Source: a virus. Taken from it: 64,000 bases of DNA. The translations under genes and the position numbers were made by a program. The notes beneath the pieces are model-generated. The model saw only the letters and a list, made by a program, of their open reading frames with translations, made no database searches and was not told where the DNA came from. Location: the IMG/VR virus record IMGVR_UViG_3300042914_002952, positions 1 through 64,000 of that record. One strand, 5' to 3'. The first letter of the stretch is position 1. Each line of letters opens with the position of its first letter. Below are positions 1 through 8,588 of this stretch, piece by piece.

Positions 1-1
1 A

Positions 2-103
2 CATATTCGTAATATAATAATAGTAAAGGTTACAAGATTAGTAGAATTAACCTATGGTTTAAATGAAACGATAAATGACTATAAAAAATTAAAAATCAGA
101 TGA
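2..103 (+). CDS. C-terminal end of an upstream gene (partial)
   Basis: An open frame enters from the left edge and stops with TGA at 101-103. It encodes the last 33 residues of a protein whose start lies outside the window. The stop overlaps the ATG at 100 of the next gene (ATGA), so the two are probably translationally coupled in one operon. The residues that remain are too few to identify a family. Confidence 0.6.
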   Translation, partial: HIRNIIIVKVTRLVELTYGLNETINDYKKLKIR

Positions 104-1107
104 AAATCAACGCTTTAATGGTTGCAGTTGGATTTGGTCCAACATATAAAAAAAGATTATTAAATAATATAAAGACAAATAAAGGTTATGAAAAATATGA
201 CGTTTTAATAATAACTGATGATGTTGAATATTGGGACGATATAAAAAATAAAGAAAATATTTTTATTGAACACATTGACGATTTAAGAAAAGATTATCCT
301 TGGTCAATAGAAAACGAAAAATTACCTAATGAGAAAAGGGACGAAATAAAATACGCAAAAGAAATTATTGAGAATGATTTTAAATTCCCAACATTACTAC
401 ATAGATTTAGTTTTATATGGAAAAATGCTCAAAATTATGATGGTTTTATATGGCCAAATACCGACGTATTACCTAAAGAAATCACAGAAAATCATGTAAT
501 TGAAATGAATAATTATTTTTCAAAAAAAGAATTTTTGAGTAGTGGAACAAATAAAAATTATACTTGGTGCACCGATATTGATTTACCAAAAAAACATATA
601 ATTATGTGTCCAGGTGGTCATCCATATGATAGTCACGAACAACATAGTCATTTAGTAGATTACACAAAAAAAATTAACGAAAAATATAAAATAACCGATA
701 AAGAAATCATTCATAATTTTTTAATGTTTGATGGTAACTTTACAACCTATAATTTTCCAAATAAAACTTATTATTTTAAATTTTTTGATTTAATAAATAA
801 TATTTTAAAAGAATATTTTGAAAATAAAGATGAGTTTTTTAAAATAGGTGGTAATACCATATGGTTAACGGGTCAAGAGTATATAACATCAATTGCAATG
901 TATTTAATGAATGGAACAATGATACCATTAAATACTTGTAACATATTAGGTAGCCAAACATTTGACATATGTTGTTACCCCGAAGATAGATTTTGGAATT
1001 GGGGGTGGGACCGCGATATTAATGAAGGACAAGAAGGGTTTATTAGAAAGCATTATGATAAATTAAAACATTTTTATGAATCTCGAGGACAAAAATGGGT
1101 TTACTAA
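100..1107 (+). CDS. Putative glycosyltransferase-like protein
   Basis: 335 residues, first of a run of sugar-handling genes. The N-terminus reads as a Rossmann-like beta strand (MKINALMVAVGFG), and a second strand ends in LIITDD near residue 40. A tract around residue 115-123 (DGFIWPNTDVL) resembles the acidic metal-binding loop of GT-A glycosyltransferases. No family is recognised with certainty, and the call rests mainly on the downstream GT2-like genes, the FkbM-like methyltransferase and gmd. The start overlaps the previous stop (ATGA) and the stop abuts the next gene. A role in building a glycan on virion or host surface is inference. Confidence 0.45.
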   Translation: MKINALMVAVGFGPTYKKRLLNNIKTNKGYEKYDVLIITDDVEYWDDIKNKENIFIEHIDDLRKDYPWSIENEKLPNEKRDEIKYAKEIIENDFKFPTLLHRFSFIWKNAQNYDGFIWPNTDVLPKEITENHVIEMNNYFSKKEFLSSGTNKNYTWCTDIDLPKKHIIMCPGGHPYDSHEQHSHLVDYTKKINEKYKITDKEIIHNFLMFDGNFTTYNFPNKTYYFKFFDLINNILKEYFENKDEFFKIGGNTIWLTGQEYITSIAMYLMNGTMIPLNTCNILGSQTFDICCYPEDRFWNWGWDRDINEGQEGFIRKHYDKLKHFYESRGQKWVY

Positions 1108-1134
1108 TTGTCTTTTTTTATTTATCATCATTTT

Positions 1135-1911
1135 ATGATAGAACAATTAAAATTATACGATGTTAAATCACCAAAACTTAGATTAGGTAATGACGCGGAT
1201 GGGGGGTACGTTGTTACACAAGAAATTTTAAACAAAAGCACCGCTTTATTTTCATATGGTGTAGGTTCAGATATCTCATTTGAACTAGATTACGTAAAAA
1301 AAACAAATAAATCGTCGTTTTTTTATGACCACACAGTTAATTCCCCAGAGATTCCCGAAAAATATTCACATTTAATGTTTTTTAAAAAAGAAGGGTTATC
1401 ATATAAAAAAGAAGATATGTTAAATAGTTTTTTTTCACATTATGATGAAAGTGGTGTTAAAGGAAAAGTACTATTAAAAATGGACATAGAAGAAAATGAA
1501 TTTTCTTTTTTTTTAAATACAGACATTGAAAAACTATCAACATTGGTTTCGGGTATTGTTGTTGAATTTCATTTATTAGGTAGAGAAGAAAATTTTAATA
1601 ATTTTTTTAAAATTTTAGAAAAGTTAAATAAGTATTTCTATCATTGTCATTTACATGCCAATAATTATGCTGGTAGTTTAATTTATCATGAGTATGATAT
1701 AGAATTTATATTACCACACGTTTTGGAATTGACTTTTACAAATAAAGATATTGTTCCATATAATGGAAATTTTTTTGAAAAAATATTTAAATATGATAAT
1801 AAAGTTCCATTAGATATGGGTGAATTTCCAACAGAACACGATAGAAAAAATGATTGGAATAGACCTGACCATTCTTTATCTTTTATAAATACAATAAATA
1901 AATTACAATAA
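1135..1911 (+). CDS. FkbM-like SAM-dependent methyltransferase
   Basis: 258 residues from the ATG at 1135. An in-frame TTG at 1108 directly after the preceding stop would add nine residues but is a less likely start. The tract near residue 115-120 (LLKMDIEENEF) corresponds to the LKIDIEGAE motif that marks FkbM methyltransferases. The early GNDADGGYVV tract fits the usual N-terminal region. FkbM enzymes O-methylate sugars or glycan-linked hydroxyls using S-adenosylmethionine. Its position inside a glycosyltransferase cluster suggests it caps a phage-specified glycan. The Glu-Glu-Asn in place of Glu-Gly-Ala is a modest departure from consensus. Confidence 0.65.
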   Translation: MIEQLKLYDVKSPKLRLGNDADGGYVVTQEILNKSTALFSYGVGSDISFELDYVKKTNKSSFFYDHTVNSPEIPEKYSHLMFFKKEGLSYKKEDMLNSFFSHYDESGVKGKVLLKMDIEENEFSFFLNTDIEKLSTLVSGIVVEFHLLGREENFNNFFKILEKLNKYFYHCHLHANNYAGSLIYHEYDIEFILPHVLELTFTNKDIVPYNGNFFEKIFKYDNKVPLDMGEFPTEHDRKNDWNRPDHSLSFINTINKLQ

Positions 1912-1913
1912 AT

Positions 1914-2759
1914 ATGATTTATATTTCACTAACTACAGTACCATTAAGAATGGAACAAACCAACGAGTTTAAAAAAAATTTGGAGTCTTTATTATTTCAA
2001 AAAACAAATAAAGAATATAAAATATTATTAAATATTCCTTATAAATATAGAAATGGGACAAGAGAATATAATATTTCGGAAGAATTACAAAATTTTTTTA
2101 ACATAAACAATAAAATTATAATTAATAGAATAGAAAAAGATTACGGTCCTGTGGTTAAGATAACAGGTGCGTTGTCTTATGTTACAAATCCAGAAGATAT
2201 CTTAATTGTGTGTGATGATGACCATTATTATCATGAAGACATGGTTGAATATCATGTAAAAAAAATAAATGAACATCAAAATACTATTATTTGTTTTAGA
2301 GGCGACAACCCAATAGAAAAAAGAGAATGGATTGAAGATGGTGTAACTAAATACACACTAAGTCCAACTCACGTTTATTTTCCTGTAAAACACGATTCAC
2401 AATTAATTGTACCAGGTCACTGGCACAGTGTATCGTATAAAAGAAGTTATTTTGATGATGATTTTTTGAACGAAGATTTTTTATCGTTATCAACAAATGA
2501 TGACATATTAGTTGGGTACTATTTTAGATTGAAACAAAAACCAATTATTTGCGTGAGGTGGGATGATGAAAAAGATTGGAGAATGGTTAATAGTGATGGT
2601 AGGAATTCACATTCGTTTCCAATTCTTTACCCCTTACCATTTCCCGATTCAGGATTTAACGAGCATAGAAAAGAAGCGAATAATCACATGGGTTTTATGG
2701 ACCAAAAAATATACAACGAATTTACACAAAATAATCATAAAATATATATTGAAAATTAA
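1914..2759 (+). CDS. GT-A fold glycosyltransferase
   Basis: 281 residues. It opens with a beta strand and an LTTVPLR motif. Near residue 100-103 it has CDDDHYYH, a DxD-type metal and nucleotide-sugar binding signature preceded by a hydrophobic strand (ILIVCDDD), as in GT2-like enzymes. The downstream neighbour shares length, the LTT-P-R opening, the DYG tract and the CDDD motif, so the two are paralogues. It starts two bases after the preceding stop and is followed by a 5-base gap. The donor sugar cannot be read from sequence. Confidence 0.7.
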   Translation: MIYISLTTVPLRMEQTNEFKKNLESLLFQKTNKEYKILLNIPYKYRNGTREYNISEELQNFFNINNKIIINRIEKDYGPVVKITGALSYVTNPEDILIVCDDDHYYHEDMVEYHVKKINEHQNTIICFRGDNPIEKREWIEDGVTKYTLSPTHVYFPVKHDSQLIVPGHWHSVSYKRSYFDDDFLNEDFLSLSTNDDILVGYYFRLKQKPIICVRWDDEKDWRMVNSDGRNSHSFPILYPLPFPDSGFNEHRKEANNHMGFMDQKIYNEFTQNNHKIYIEN

Positions 2760-2764
2760 ATAAT

Positions 2765-3610
2765 ATGTCTTTTTTAGAAAAATTAAAAAAATTAATAATT
2801 GGGGAAGAAAAAAAAGTTGTTATTACGCTGACAACAATACCATCAAGGTTAAGTGCTGAGCACGAAACAGGATTAAAAAGTAACATTAAATCATTAATTG
2901 AGCAAGATTACGATGGTGAATATGAAATACACTTTAATGTTCCATCATTTTATAAACAAACAGGGGAAAAATACGTTGTACCTCAATGGTTAAGAGATGT
3001 TTCATCTAATTTTCCTAAGTTAAAAATATTTGAAAATTTAGAAGATTACGGTTCAATAACAAAGTTGGTCCCAACTTTGTTAAGAATTTCAAATGAAAAT
3101 ACAATTATTATAGTTTGTGACGATGATTTGGTTTATCACCCAAAAATGGTCGAGGAACAAGTTAAAAACCAAGAAAATTACGAAAATACCGCTTGTGGGT
3201 ATGATGGAAGTAGGTGTGTGCACCCCAATGAGTTCAACGATATTAGAGATTCTTTCGTTGTCTCAGTTTATAAAGATGTGTACGTAAAAATTTTACAACA
3301 TTACAAAACAATATCTTATAAAAGGTCTTTTTTTAAACAAGATTTTTTTGATGAATTTCTTGGTGGTTCTTGGGCGGACGATATTTTGGTTTCCGCGTAT
3401 ATGGGGAAATCGGGTATTAAAAAATTAGTTAGGTATTATGAACATGAAGAAAAATTGATAACTATCGAACAATGGCAATCAAAAGGTGGTGTTTTAACAT
3501 TCCCCGTAATTTCACATACAACACATGAAGGTCTTGAAGGATGTAATCTATTTAGGCAAAAACAAATAGATGATAATCATATGAAATATATTAATTTGGG
3601 ATGGATATAA
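2765..3610 (+). CDS. GT-A fold glycosyltransferase (paralogue of preceding gene)
   Basis: 281 residues with the same architecture as the gene before it. An ITLTTIPSR opening at residues 19-27 follows an 18-residue N-terminal extension. DYGS appears near residue 98, and a hydrophobic strand ends in VCDDDLVYH near residue 120. The C-terminal WADDILVSAYM tract parallels TNDDILVGYYF in the paralogue and may carry catalytic acid residues. Tandem duplication followed by divergence is the simplest origin. Likely substrates are nucleotide sugars used in the glycan pathway that also includes gmd downstream. Confidence 0.7.
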   Translation: MSFLEKLKKLIIGEEKKVVITLTTIPSRLSAEHETGLKSNIKSLIEQDYDGEYEIHFNVPSFYKQTGEKYVVPQWLRDVSSNFPKLKIFENLEDYGSITKLVPTLLRISNENTIIIVCDDDLVYHPKMVEEQVKNQENYENTACGYDGSRCVHPNEFNDIRDSFVVSVYKDVYVKILQHYKTISYKRSFFKQDFFDEFLGGSWADDILVSAYMGKSGIKKLVRYYEHEEKLITIEQWQSKGGVLTFPVISHTTHEGLEGCNLFRQKQIDDNHMKYINLGWI

Positions 3611-3670
3611 AAATTCAATTAAAACTCAATATTAAAAATTATAATAAATTAATCACAAAAAATTAAAATT

Positions 3671-6076
3671 ATGCCATTTAGTACAGGATATTTTAAACAA
3701 CAAACCAAAGATTACATATTAAATAAATACGATAAGTCTATTAAAATTTTAGATGTAGGTGCGGGTGCAGGTGCATATTATGATATGTTACATAATGAAG
3801 GGTACAGTAACTTAGATTGTGTTGAAGTTTTTTCTAATTACGTTAAAGATTATAACTTAACTGAAAAATATAAAAAAGTGATAATTGGTGACATAACTAA
3901 ATTAGACATTGATTTCGATGAATATGATTTGATTATTTTTGGTGATGTTATAGAACATATAGCCTTAGAAGATGCTAAATTGTTGTTAAATAAAATTAAT
4001 CGTAGCGATGTTATTATAGGTGTCCCATTTAATTCTCCTCAAGGAATCCACTTTGAAAATGAATATGAAATTCATTTACAGGATGATTTAACATTTATTA
4101 ATTTTTTTGAACGTTTTGAGGGATATAAACCATTTTGTTTAAGATTTGATTATGGTTTATTTGTTAAAGGAGATAATAACACTATTTTTCTTGAAACACA
4201 ACAATCTTCGATACCAGAAACATATCAAAGTTTTATTAACTCTAATTTTAATGATTACATTATTAGTGATATTAATGATATTGATAATATCATATTATTA
4301 AAAAATCAAATACAATCTTTATCTCAAGAAGAAAAAACTAAATTATTTAATTATTTATCAAAACCAACTATAGAAGTAATCAATAAAGATTTAACAATAG
4401 TAACAGGATTATGGAATATAAATCGTCCCGGTAGAGATTTTGACCATTATATAGAACATTTTAAAAATTTTTTGGATATACCTGTTAACATGTTTATTTA
4501 TATTTCTAAAGAATATGAATATTTGGTTTGGGAAAAACGTTCTAAAGAAAATACATTTGTTAAACTTTATGAATTAGATGATATAAAAAATGACATATAT
4601 AAACCACATTGGGATAAAACTCAAAATATAAGAACTAACCCTGATTGGTTAGACCAAGCTGGTTGGTTGTCAGGGTCACCGCAAGCGGTTTTAGAATATT
4701 ATAATCCGATAGTACAATCAAAAATGTTTTTATTACATAGTGCGACGATTTGGAATCCTTTTAACACTGAATATTTCTTTTGGTTAGATGCTGGTATTAC
4801 TAATACCGTACCACATGGTCATTTTGTTGGAAATAAAGTATTAGATAAATTAACAGAAATCGGTAACCCATTTTTATTCTTAAGTTATCCGTATGAGGCT
4901 AATACTGAAATTCATGGATTTACGTTTAGTGAAATGAATAAAATCGCGGGAACCAAAGTCGAATATGTATGTAGAGGTGGCTTATTTGGTGGACATAAAC
5001 AACAAATAAACGAAGCGAATGCAACATACTACTCATTATTAACGAACACACTAAATACGGGATATATGGGTACGGAAGAAAGTATATTTACTTTAATGTC
5101 CTATTTAGAACCCCACATTTACAAAAGATTTGAATTAGACGGTAATGGATTGATTGTGAAATTTACACAAGCGATAATAGATAATAATATTAAAATTATC
5201 GAAACAAAACTACCATCGATTTCTAAAAATTTTATTAAATATACAGATAGAGACGTTGAGAAAGTTAAAACAAATTTATACATTTTAACTTTTAATTTTC
5301 CTGAACAAGTATTGCATACCATAGAGTCGATGAAAAAGACATCAGAGTGGTTAACTAAACCTCATTTAGTTTTATTAGATAATTCAACAACTGAAGAGGT
5401 TAGAAGTGAAAATAGAAAAATTGCCGAAGAGTATAATTTTGAATACATTAGTTTAGAGGGTAATACGGGTATATGTGGTGGTAGACAATCAGCTGCAGAA
5501 CATTTTCATAATTCAGATGCTGACTTCATGTTTTTCTTTGAAGATGATATGACAGTTAATCCACCCGAATTAGAAGGACAATTTTGTAGAAATGGATTTA
5601 GAAAATACATACCAAATCTCTACAATTTAGTGCACAGAATAATGTTAAAAGAAAAATTTGATTTTCTTAAATTATCGTTTACTGAAGTTTATTTTGATAA
5701 CGATAAACAATGTTCTTGGTACAATGTCCCACAAAATATTAGAACAAGAGATTGGCCACATTACGATAAACTACCTGTAACAGGTTTAGACCCAAATGTA
5801 CCCCTAACTAATTTCAAAAATATTAGAAGTATGGATGGGTTATCTTACATTGATGGTGAAATTTATTATGCAAACTGGCCGATGATTGTAAGTAAAGAAG
5901 GTAATTATAAAATGTTTATTGAAACAACTTGGGCTCACCCATTTGAACAAACTTGGATGTCGTATATGTATCAATTGACAAAAGAAAATAAACTAAAACC
6001 GGCGGTGTTATTGGCATCACCAATTTGGCATGATAGAATTAAACACTATCAACCAAATGAAAGAAGAGAAAACTAA
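3671..6076 (+). CDS. Three-domain methyltransferase / HtrL-YibB-like / GT2 fusion protein
   Basis: 801 residues with three recognisable segments. Residues 1-170 are a class I SAM methyltransferase: ILDVGAGAGAY is motif I and IIFGDVIEH is the following acidic strand. Residues about 235-500 resemble the HtrL/YibB (WlaTC-like) glycosyltransferase family: it opens with LTIVTGLWNINR and has FFWLDAGI as a DxG-type acidic motif. Residues about 535-801 are a GT2-like GT-A domain, with NTGICGGRQ and FFFEDDM as the nucleotide-sugar and metal-binding site. One chain therefore appears to methylate and to add two sugars. It sits between the GT pair and gmd, and ATG at 3671 follows a 60-base gap without a clear terminator. 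Confidence 0.7.
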   Translation: MPFSTGYFKQQTKDYILNKYDKSIKILDVGAGAGAYYDMLHNEGYSNLDCVEVFSNYVKDYNLTEKYKKVIIGDITKLDIDFDEYDLIIFGDVIEHIALEDAKLLLNKINRSDVIIGVPFNSPQGIHFENEYEIHLQDDLTFINFFERFEGYKPFCLRFDYGLFVKGDNNTIFLETQQSSIPETYQSFINSNFNDYIISDINDIDNIILLKNQIQSLSQEEKTKLFNYLSKPTIEVINKDLTIVTGLWNINRPGRDFDHYIEHFKNFLDIPVNMFIYISKEYEYLVWEKRSKENTFVKLYELDDIKNDIYKPHWDKTQNIRTNPDWLDQAGWLSGSPQAVLEYYNPIVQSKMFLLHSATIWNPFNTEYFFWLDAGITNTVPHGHFVGNKVLDKLTEIGNPFLFLSYPYEANTEIHGFTFSEMNKIAGTKVEYVCRGGLFGGHKQQINEANATYYSLLTNTLNTGYMGTEESIFTLMSYLEPHIYKRFELDGNGLIVKFTQAIIDNNIKIIETKLPSISKNFIKYTDRDVEKVKTNLYILTFNFPEQVLHTIESMKKTSEWLTKPHLVLLDNSTTEEVRSENRKIAEEYNFEYISLEGNTGICGGRQSAAEHFHNSDADFMFFFEDDMTVNPPELEGQFCRNGFRKYIPNLYNLVHRIMLKEKFDFLKLSFTEVYFDNDKQCSWYNVPQNIRTRDWPHYDKLPVTGLDPNVPLTNFKNIRSMDGLSYIDGEIYYANWPMIVSKEGNYKMFIETTWAHPFEQTWMSYMYQLTKENKLKPAVLLASPIWHDRIKHYQPNERREN

Positions 6077-6081
6077 AAAAT

Positions 6082-7059
6082 ATGAAAAAAAAAGCATTAA
6101 TAACAGGGTTGAATGGTATGGATGGTTCACATTTAGCTGATTTTTTATTAAAAAAAGACTATGAGGTTTTTGGTGTCATAAAAAATAAAACAAATGAAAC
6201 TTTAACAAATGCAAAACATTTAATCGGTAAAGTTAAAATGTATAATGCGGATTTGACTGACCAAAATTCTTTATTTAGAGTAGTAAAAGAATGTGAACCT
6301 GACGAGGTTTATAATTTAGCATCACAGTCATTTGTTGGTGATAGTTGGAATACACCAGAATTAACATCTAACGTTACAGGTTTAGGGGTTTTAAGAATGT
6401 TAGAAACTATCAGAGAATCTAATAATAAGAATATAAAATTTTATCAAGCGTCTTCCTCTGAAATGTTTGGTAAGATGGTTGAAAATCCTGCAAATGAAAA
6501 AACACAATTTTATCCTCGTTCACCCTATGGTGTTTCTAAATTATATGGGCATTGGTTAACCAAAAATTACAGAGAAAGTCACGATATGTTTGCTGTTAGT
6601 GGGATTTTATTCAATCATGAATCAGAAAGAAGAGGTTATGAATTTGTAACAAGAAAAATATCTGACGGAGTAGCAAAAATACATTTAGGTATTATTGATA
6701 AAATATATTTAGGCAATTTAAAAGCGGCTAGAGATTGGGGATACGCACCTGATTACGTTGAGGCTATGTGGTTAATGTTACAACAAGAATCACCCGATGA
6801 CTTTGTTATTGCCACTGGAATAGTTAAAACAATAGAAGATTTTTTAGATTGTGCATTTCAAGAAATTGGTATTAATAATTGGTCAAAATATGTTGGAATT
6901 GATAATAGGTACATGAGACCCGCGGAGGTTGATGTTTTAAAAGGTGACTACAGTAAAGCAAAAGAAAAATTGGGGTGGGAACCAAAAATTAACTTTGAAA
7001 ATCTTGTAAAAAGAATGGTTAAAAATGATATTGAATTACAAAAAAAAATAGATATTTAA
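6082..7059 (+). CDS. gmd: GDP-mannose 4,6-dehydratase
   Basis: 325 residues, an extended short-chain dehydrogenase/reductase that converts GDP-D-mannose to GDP-4-dehydro-6-deoxymannose, the precursor of GDP-fucose, GDP-rhamnose and related sugars. The NADP-binding TGLNGMDG is at residues 8-15. The catalytic set is visible as the Ser-rich SSSEMFG (124-130) and Tyr149/Lys153 in SPYGVSK. The GILFNHES-RRG-EFVTRKI tract is the family's substrate-loop signature. Length is slightly short of bacterial Gmd (about 350-370). No reductase or epimerase follows here, so the final sugar is unknown; the host may finish it. Confidence 0.92.
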   Translation: MKKKALITGLNGMDGSHLADFLLKKDYEVFGVIKNKTNETLTNAKHLIGKVKMYNADLTDQNSLFRVVKECEPDEVYNLASQSFVGDSWNTPELTSNVTGLGVLRMLETIRESNNKNIKFYQASSSEMFGKMVENPANEKTQFYPRSPYGVSKLYGHWLTKNYRESHDMFAVSGILFNHESERRGYEFVTRKISDGVAKIHLGIIDKIYLGNLKAARDWGYAPDYVEAMWLMLQQESPDDFVIATGIVKTIEDFLDCAFQEIGINNWSKYVGIDNRYMRPAEVDVLKGDYSKAKEKLGWEPKINFENLVKRMVKNDIELQKKIDI

Positions 7060-7078
7060 ACTAAAAAGAAATTAATTG

Positions 7079-7303
7079 ATGATTGTAAAAGAATTTGAAT
7101 TTATTGGTGATGTAATAGGTCAAATAGAACGTAGGGGTGGTAGTTTTATGAATTCAACAAATACTTATTTAAATGAAGAATATAGATGTTATTTATTAAG
7201 ACAGAATAACAAAACATATCTAACATCTTTTGATAATTTTAAAATAGCAGAGGAATATTTAATTCAATTGGAAAACAGTAGAGGTGGTGTTTTAATACCA
7301 TAA
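7079..7303 (+). CDS. Small protein of unknown function
   Basis: 74 residues from ATG at 7079 (a TTG directly before it is also in frame). No family is recognised. The protein is soluble in character, with a GRR/GGS-like basic turn (IERRGGSF) near residue 18 and a tyrosine-rich middle. It follows gmd by 19 bases on the same strand and may be the last member of that operon. Confidence 0.5.
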   Translation: MIVKEFEFIGDVIGQIERRGGSFMNSTNTYLNEEYRCYLLRQNNKTYLTSFDNFKIAEEYLIQLENSRGGVLIP

Positions 7304-7340
7304 ACTTATTAAATAAAAATAATGGAATCTGAAAGTGATA

Positions 7341-7565
7341 ATGAAGACGAAAGTAAAAGAATCGAAAACAATTTTATATCGAGATACTTCTCTAATGTTA
7401 GCTATGTTTTTCTTACCATTTGGGTACGATGCCCTATTCAAATTATTGATGGAAATAACTGGTTCATATTGGGCAGCAGATATAATTTTCTATTTTATTT
7501 CAGGTTGTTTTTGGTTATCCTATATTTTTTTTTCACGAAAAATATCTAACTCAAACGAAGTTTGA
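7341..7565 (+). CDS. Small two-helix membrane protein
   Basis: 74 residues from ATG 7341 (GTG at 7335 is an in-frame alternative). Two hydrophobic helices (about residues 17-34 and 42-64) flank a short turn, with a positively charged N-terminus and C-terminal SRK. Another frame over the same bases opens at ATG 7322. I prefer this one because it has coherent transmembrane segments and ordinary codon choice for this genome. It converges with the minus-strand gene that follows, overlapping by 20 bases. Function unknown. Confidence 0.5.
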   Translation: MKTKVKESKTILYRDTSLMLAMFFLPFGYDALFKLLMEITGSYWAADIIFYFISGCFWLSYIFFSRKISNSNEV

Positions 7566-7869
7566 TTTCCATCGTTCTAAAACATTCAAAAAATCCATCA
7601 ACTTCTGTTAATTCTCTGTTATGTTTGGGTTCTTGACAGGGAAACATTACACGATTATCATTTGTTGATATATTGTACACCCAATGGTGTTTTGTTAACA
7701 TTTCAACAGTTAAATAAACACCATTTTTATCAAAGAATCTATAAAGTTTTTTAATATCATAGTATTGGAGCACGGATATGCTTGGTACGCCAACATTTGG
7801 AAACATCGTTTTTGAAAACAATTCAAATGATTTTGGGAAAAAAATCTCTATTACATACCAATCTAACAT
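7546..7869 (-). CDS. Hypothetical protein
   Basis: 107 residues on the minus strand, alone between plus-strand genes. It begins with an ATG at 7869 preceded by AT-rich sequence and ends inside the 3' end of the convergent membrane-protein gene. No domain is recognised. The sequence is rich in aromatic residues and lacks signal peptide or membrane helices. Confidence 0.5.
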   Translation of the reverse strand: MLDWYVIEIFFPKSFELFSKTMFPNVGVPSISVLQYYDIKKLYRFFDKNGVYLTVEMLTKHHWVYNISTNDNRVMFPCQEPKHNRELTEVDGFFECFRTMEIKLRLS

Positions 7870-7911
7870 ACTATTAAGTATATTGAAATATAATAATTAG
7901 ATACAAAGAAG

Positions 7912-7919
7912 TATTTATT
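7912..7919 (+). promoter_or_regulatory. TATTTATW motif before the zincin-like gene
   Basis: TATTTATT ends 4 bases before the ATG at 7924. It belongs to a set of identical or near-identical motifs upstream of putative late genes, interpreted as a late promoter core; too close to the start for a conventional leader. Confidence 0.45.
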
Positions 7920-7923
7920 GTTA

Positions 7924-8292
7924 ATGAGTTTTTTAGAAAAAAATAAACAAGAAAAAATAACATCATTTGTAAAGTTTGTTAATGATGAACTCGGATTAAA
8001 AAATTGTCCGAAAATAATTTTGCAAAATGGTAGGGGTGATTTAAAGACCACCGCAAACTACAATTATTCTTCCGATACAAAAACCATTAGGGTCAATTCA
8101 AAAAATAGAGCATTGGTTGATGTAATGAGAAGTATCGCACATGAAATGGTTCACCATAAACAATATGAGGATGGTAGATTAAAAGTTAAACCAGCGGACA
8201 TAGGAGGAGAAATAGAAGACGAAGCAAATGCAAAGGCCGGACAATATATAAAAATGTTCGCACAAAAAGATAAAACAATATACGACGAATGA
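7924..8292 (+). CDS. Zincin-like metalloprotease-family protein
   Basis: 122 residues from ATG 7924. HEMVH at residues 73-77 is an HExxH zinc-binding and catalytic motif in a helix (IAHEMVHHKQYE). The downstream EIEDEAN tract near residue 98 is a plausible third zinc ligand, as in small gluzincin or ImmA/SprT-like proteins. The rest is short, so it is probably a minimal peptidase domain. It opens a run of putative virion genes and has a TATTTATT motif directly upstream, suggesting late expression. Substrate unknown; wall degradation, virion maturation and host-protein cleavage are all possible. Confidence 0.65.
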   Translation: MSFLEKNKQEKITSFVKFVNDELGLKNCPKIILQNGRGDLKTTANYNYSSDTKTIRVNSKNRALVDVMRSIAHEMVHHKQYEDGRLKVKPADIGGEIEDEANAKAGQYIKMFAQKDKTIYDE

Positions 8293-8546
8293 AAATAATT
8301 GTAACAGAAAAACAAATGAAATTAATAACGGGTAGTGTTATTGATGATTTAAGTGAAGAAGAGGATACCGCATCCGCCCAACCATCCGCTGGAACTAGTA
8401 GTTCTGGTAGTAAACAAGGTTATCCTGAAGTTGGTAAATGGGAAACAGGTGTGACTAGAGGTCCAGCAAATCAAATCGGTGTTACCAAATGGTCGGATGT
8501 TGTTGGTTCAACATTAAAAAGAGGAAAAGCAAACCCATTAAAATAG
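8289..8546 (+). CDS. Small putative virion protein with CTS-like N-terminus
   Basis: 85 residues, overlapping the preceding stop by four bases (ATGA). The first 13 residues (MKIIVTEKQMKLI) resemble short leaders seen on several larger proteins in this window. Serine/alanine/glycine-rich sequence follows, as in disordered internal head proteins. No family is recognised. Confidence 0.5.
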   Translation: MKIIVTEKQMKLITGSVIDDLSEEEDTASAQPSAGTSSSGSKQGYPEVGKWETGVTRGPANQIGVTKWSDVVGSTLKRGKANPLK

Positions 8547-8566
8547 AATATTAATAATATTAAAGA

Positions 8567-8574
8567 TATTTATT
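8567..8574 (+). promoter_or_regulatory. TATTTATW motif before the 414-residue virion-like gene
   Basis: GATATTTATTA context, 14 bases before the ATG at 8589; member of the putative late-promoter set. Confidence 0.5.
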
Positions 8575-8588
8575 AAGGTAAATCATCT

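Noticed and set aside
7322-7549. 75-codon frame starting at ATG 7322
   Set aside because: Overlaps the 7341-7565 frame; its aromatic-rich, irregular composition looks less like a real protein than the two-helix membrane protein in the other frame.
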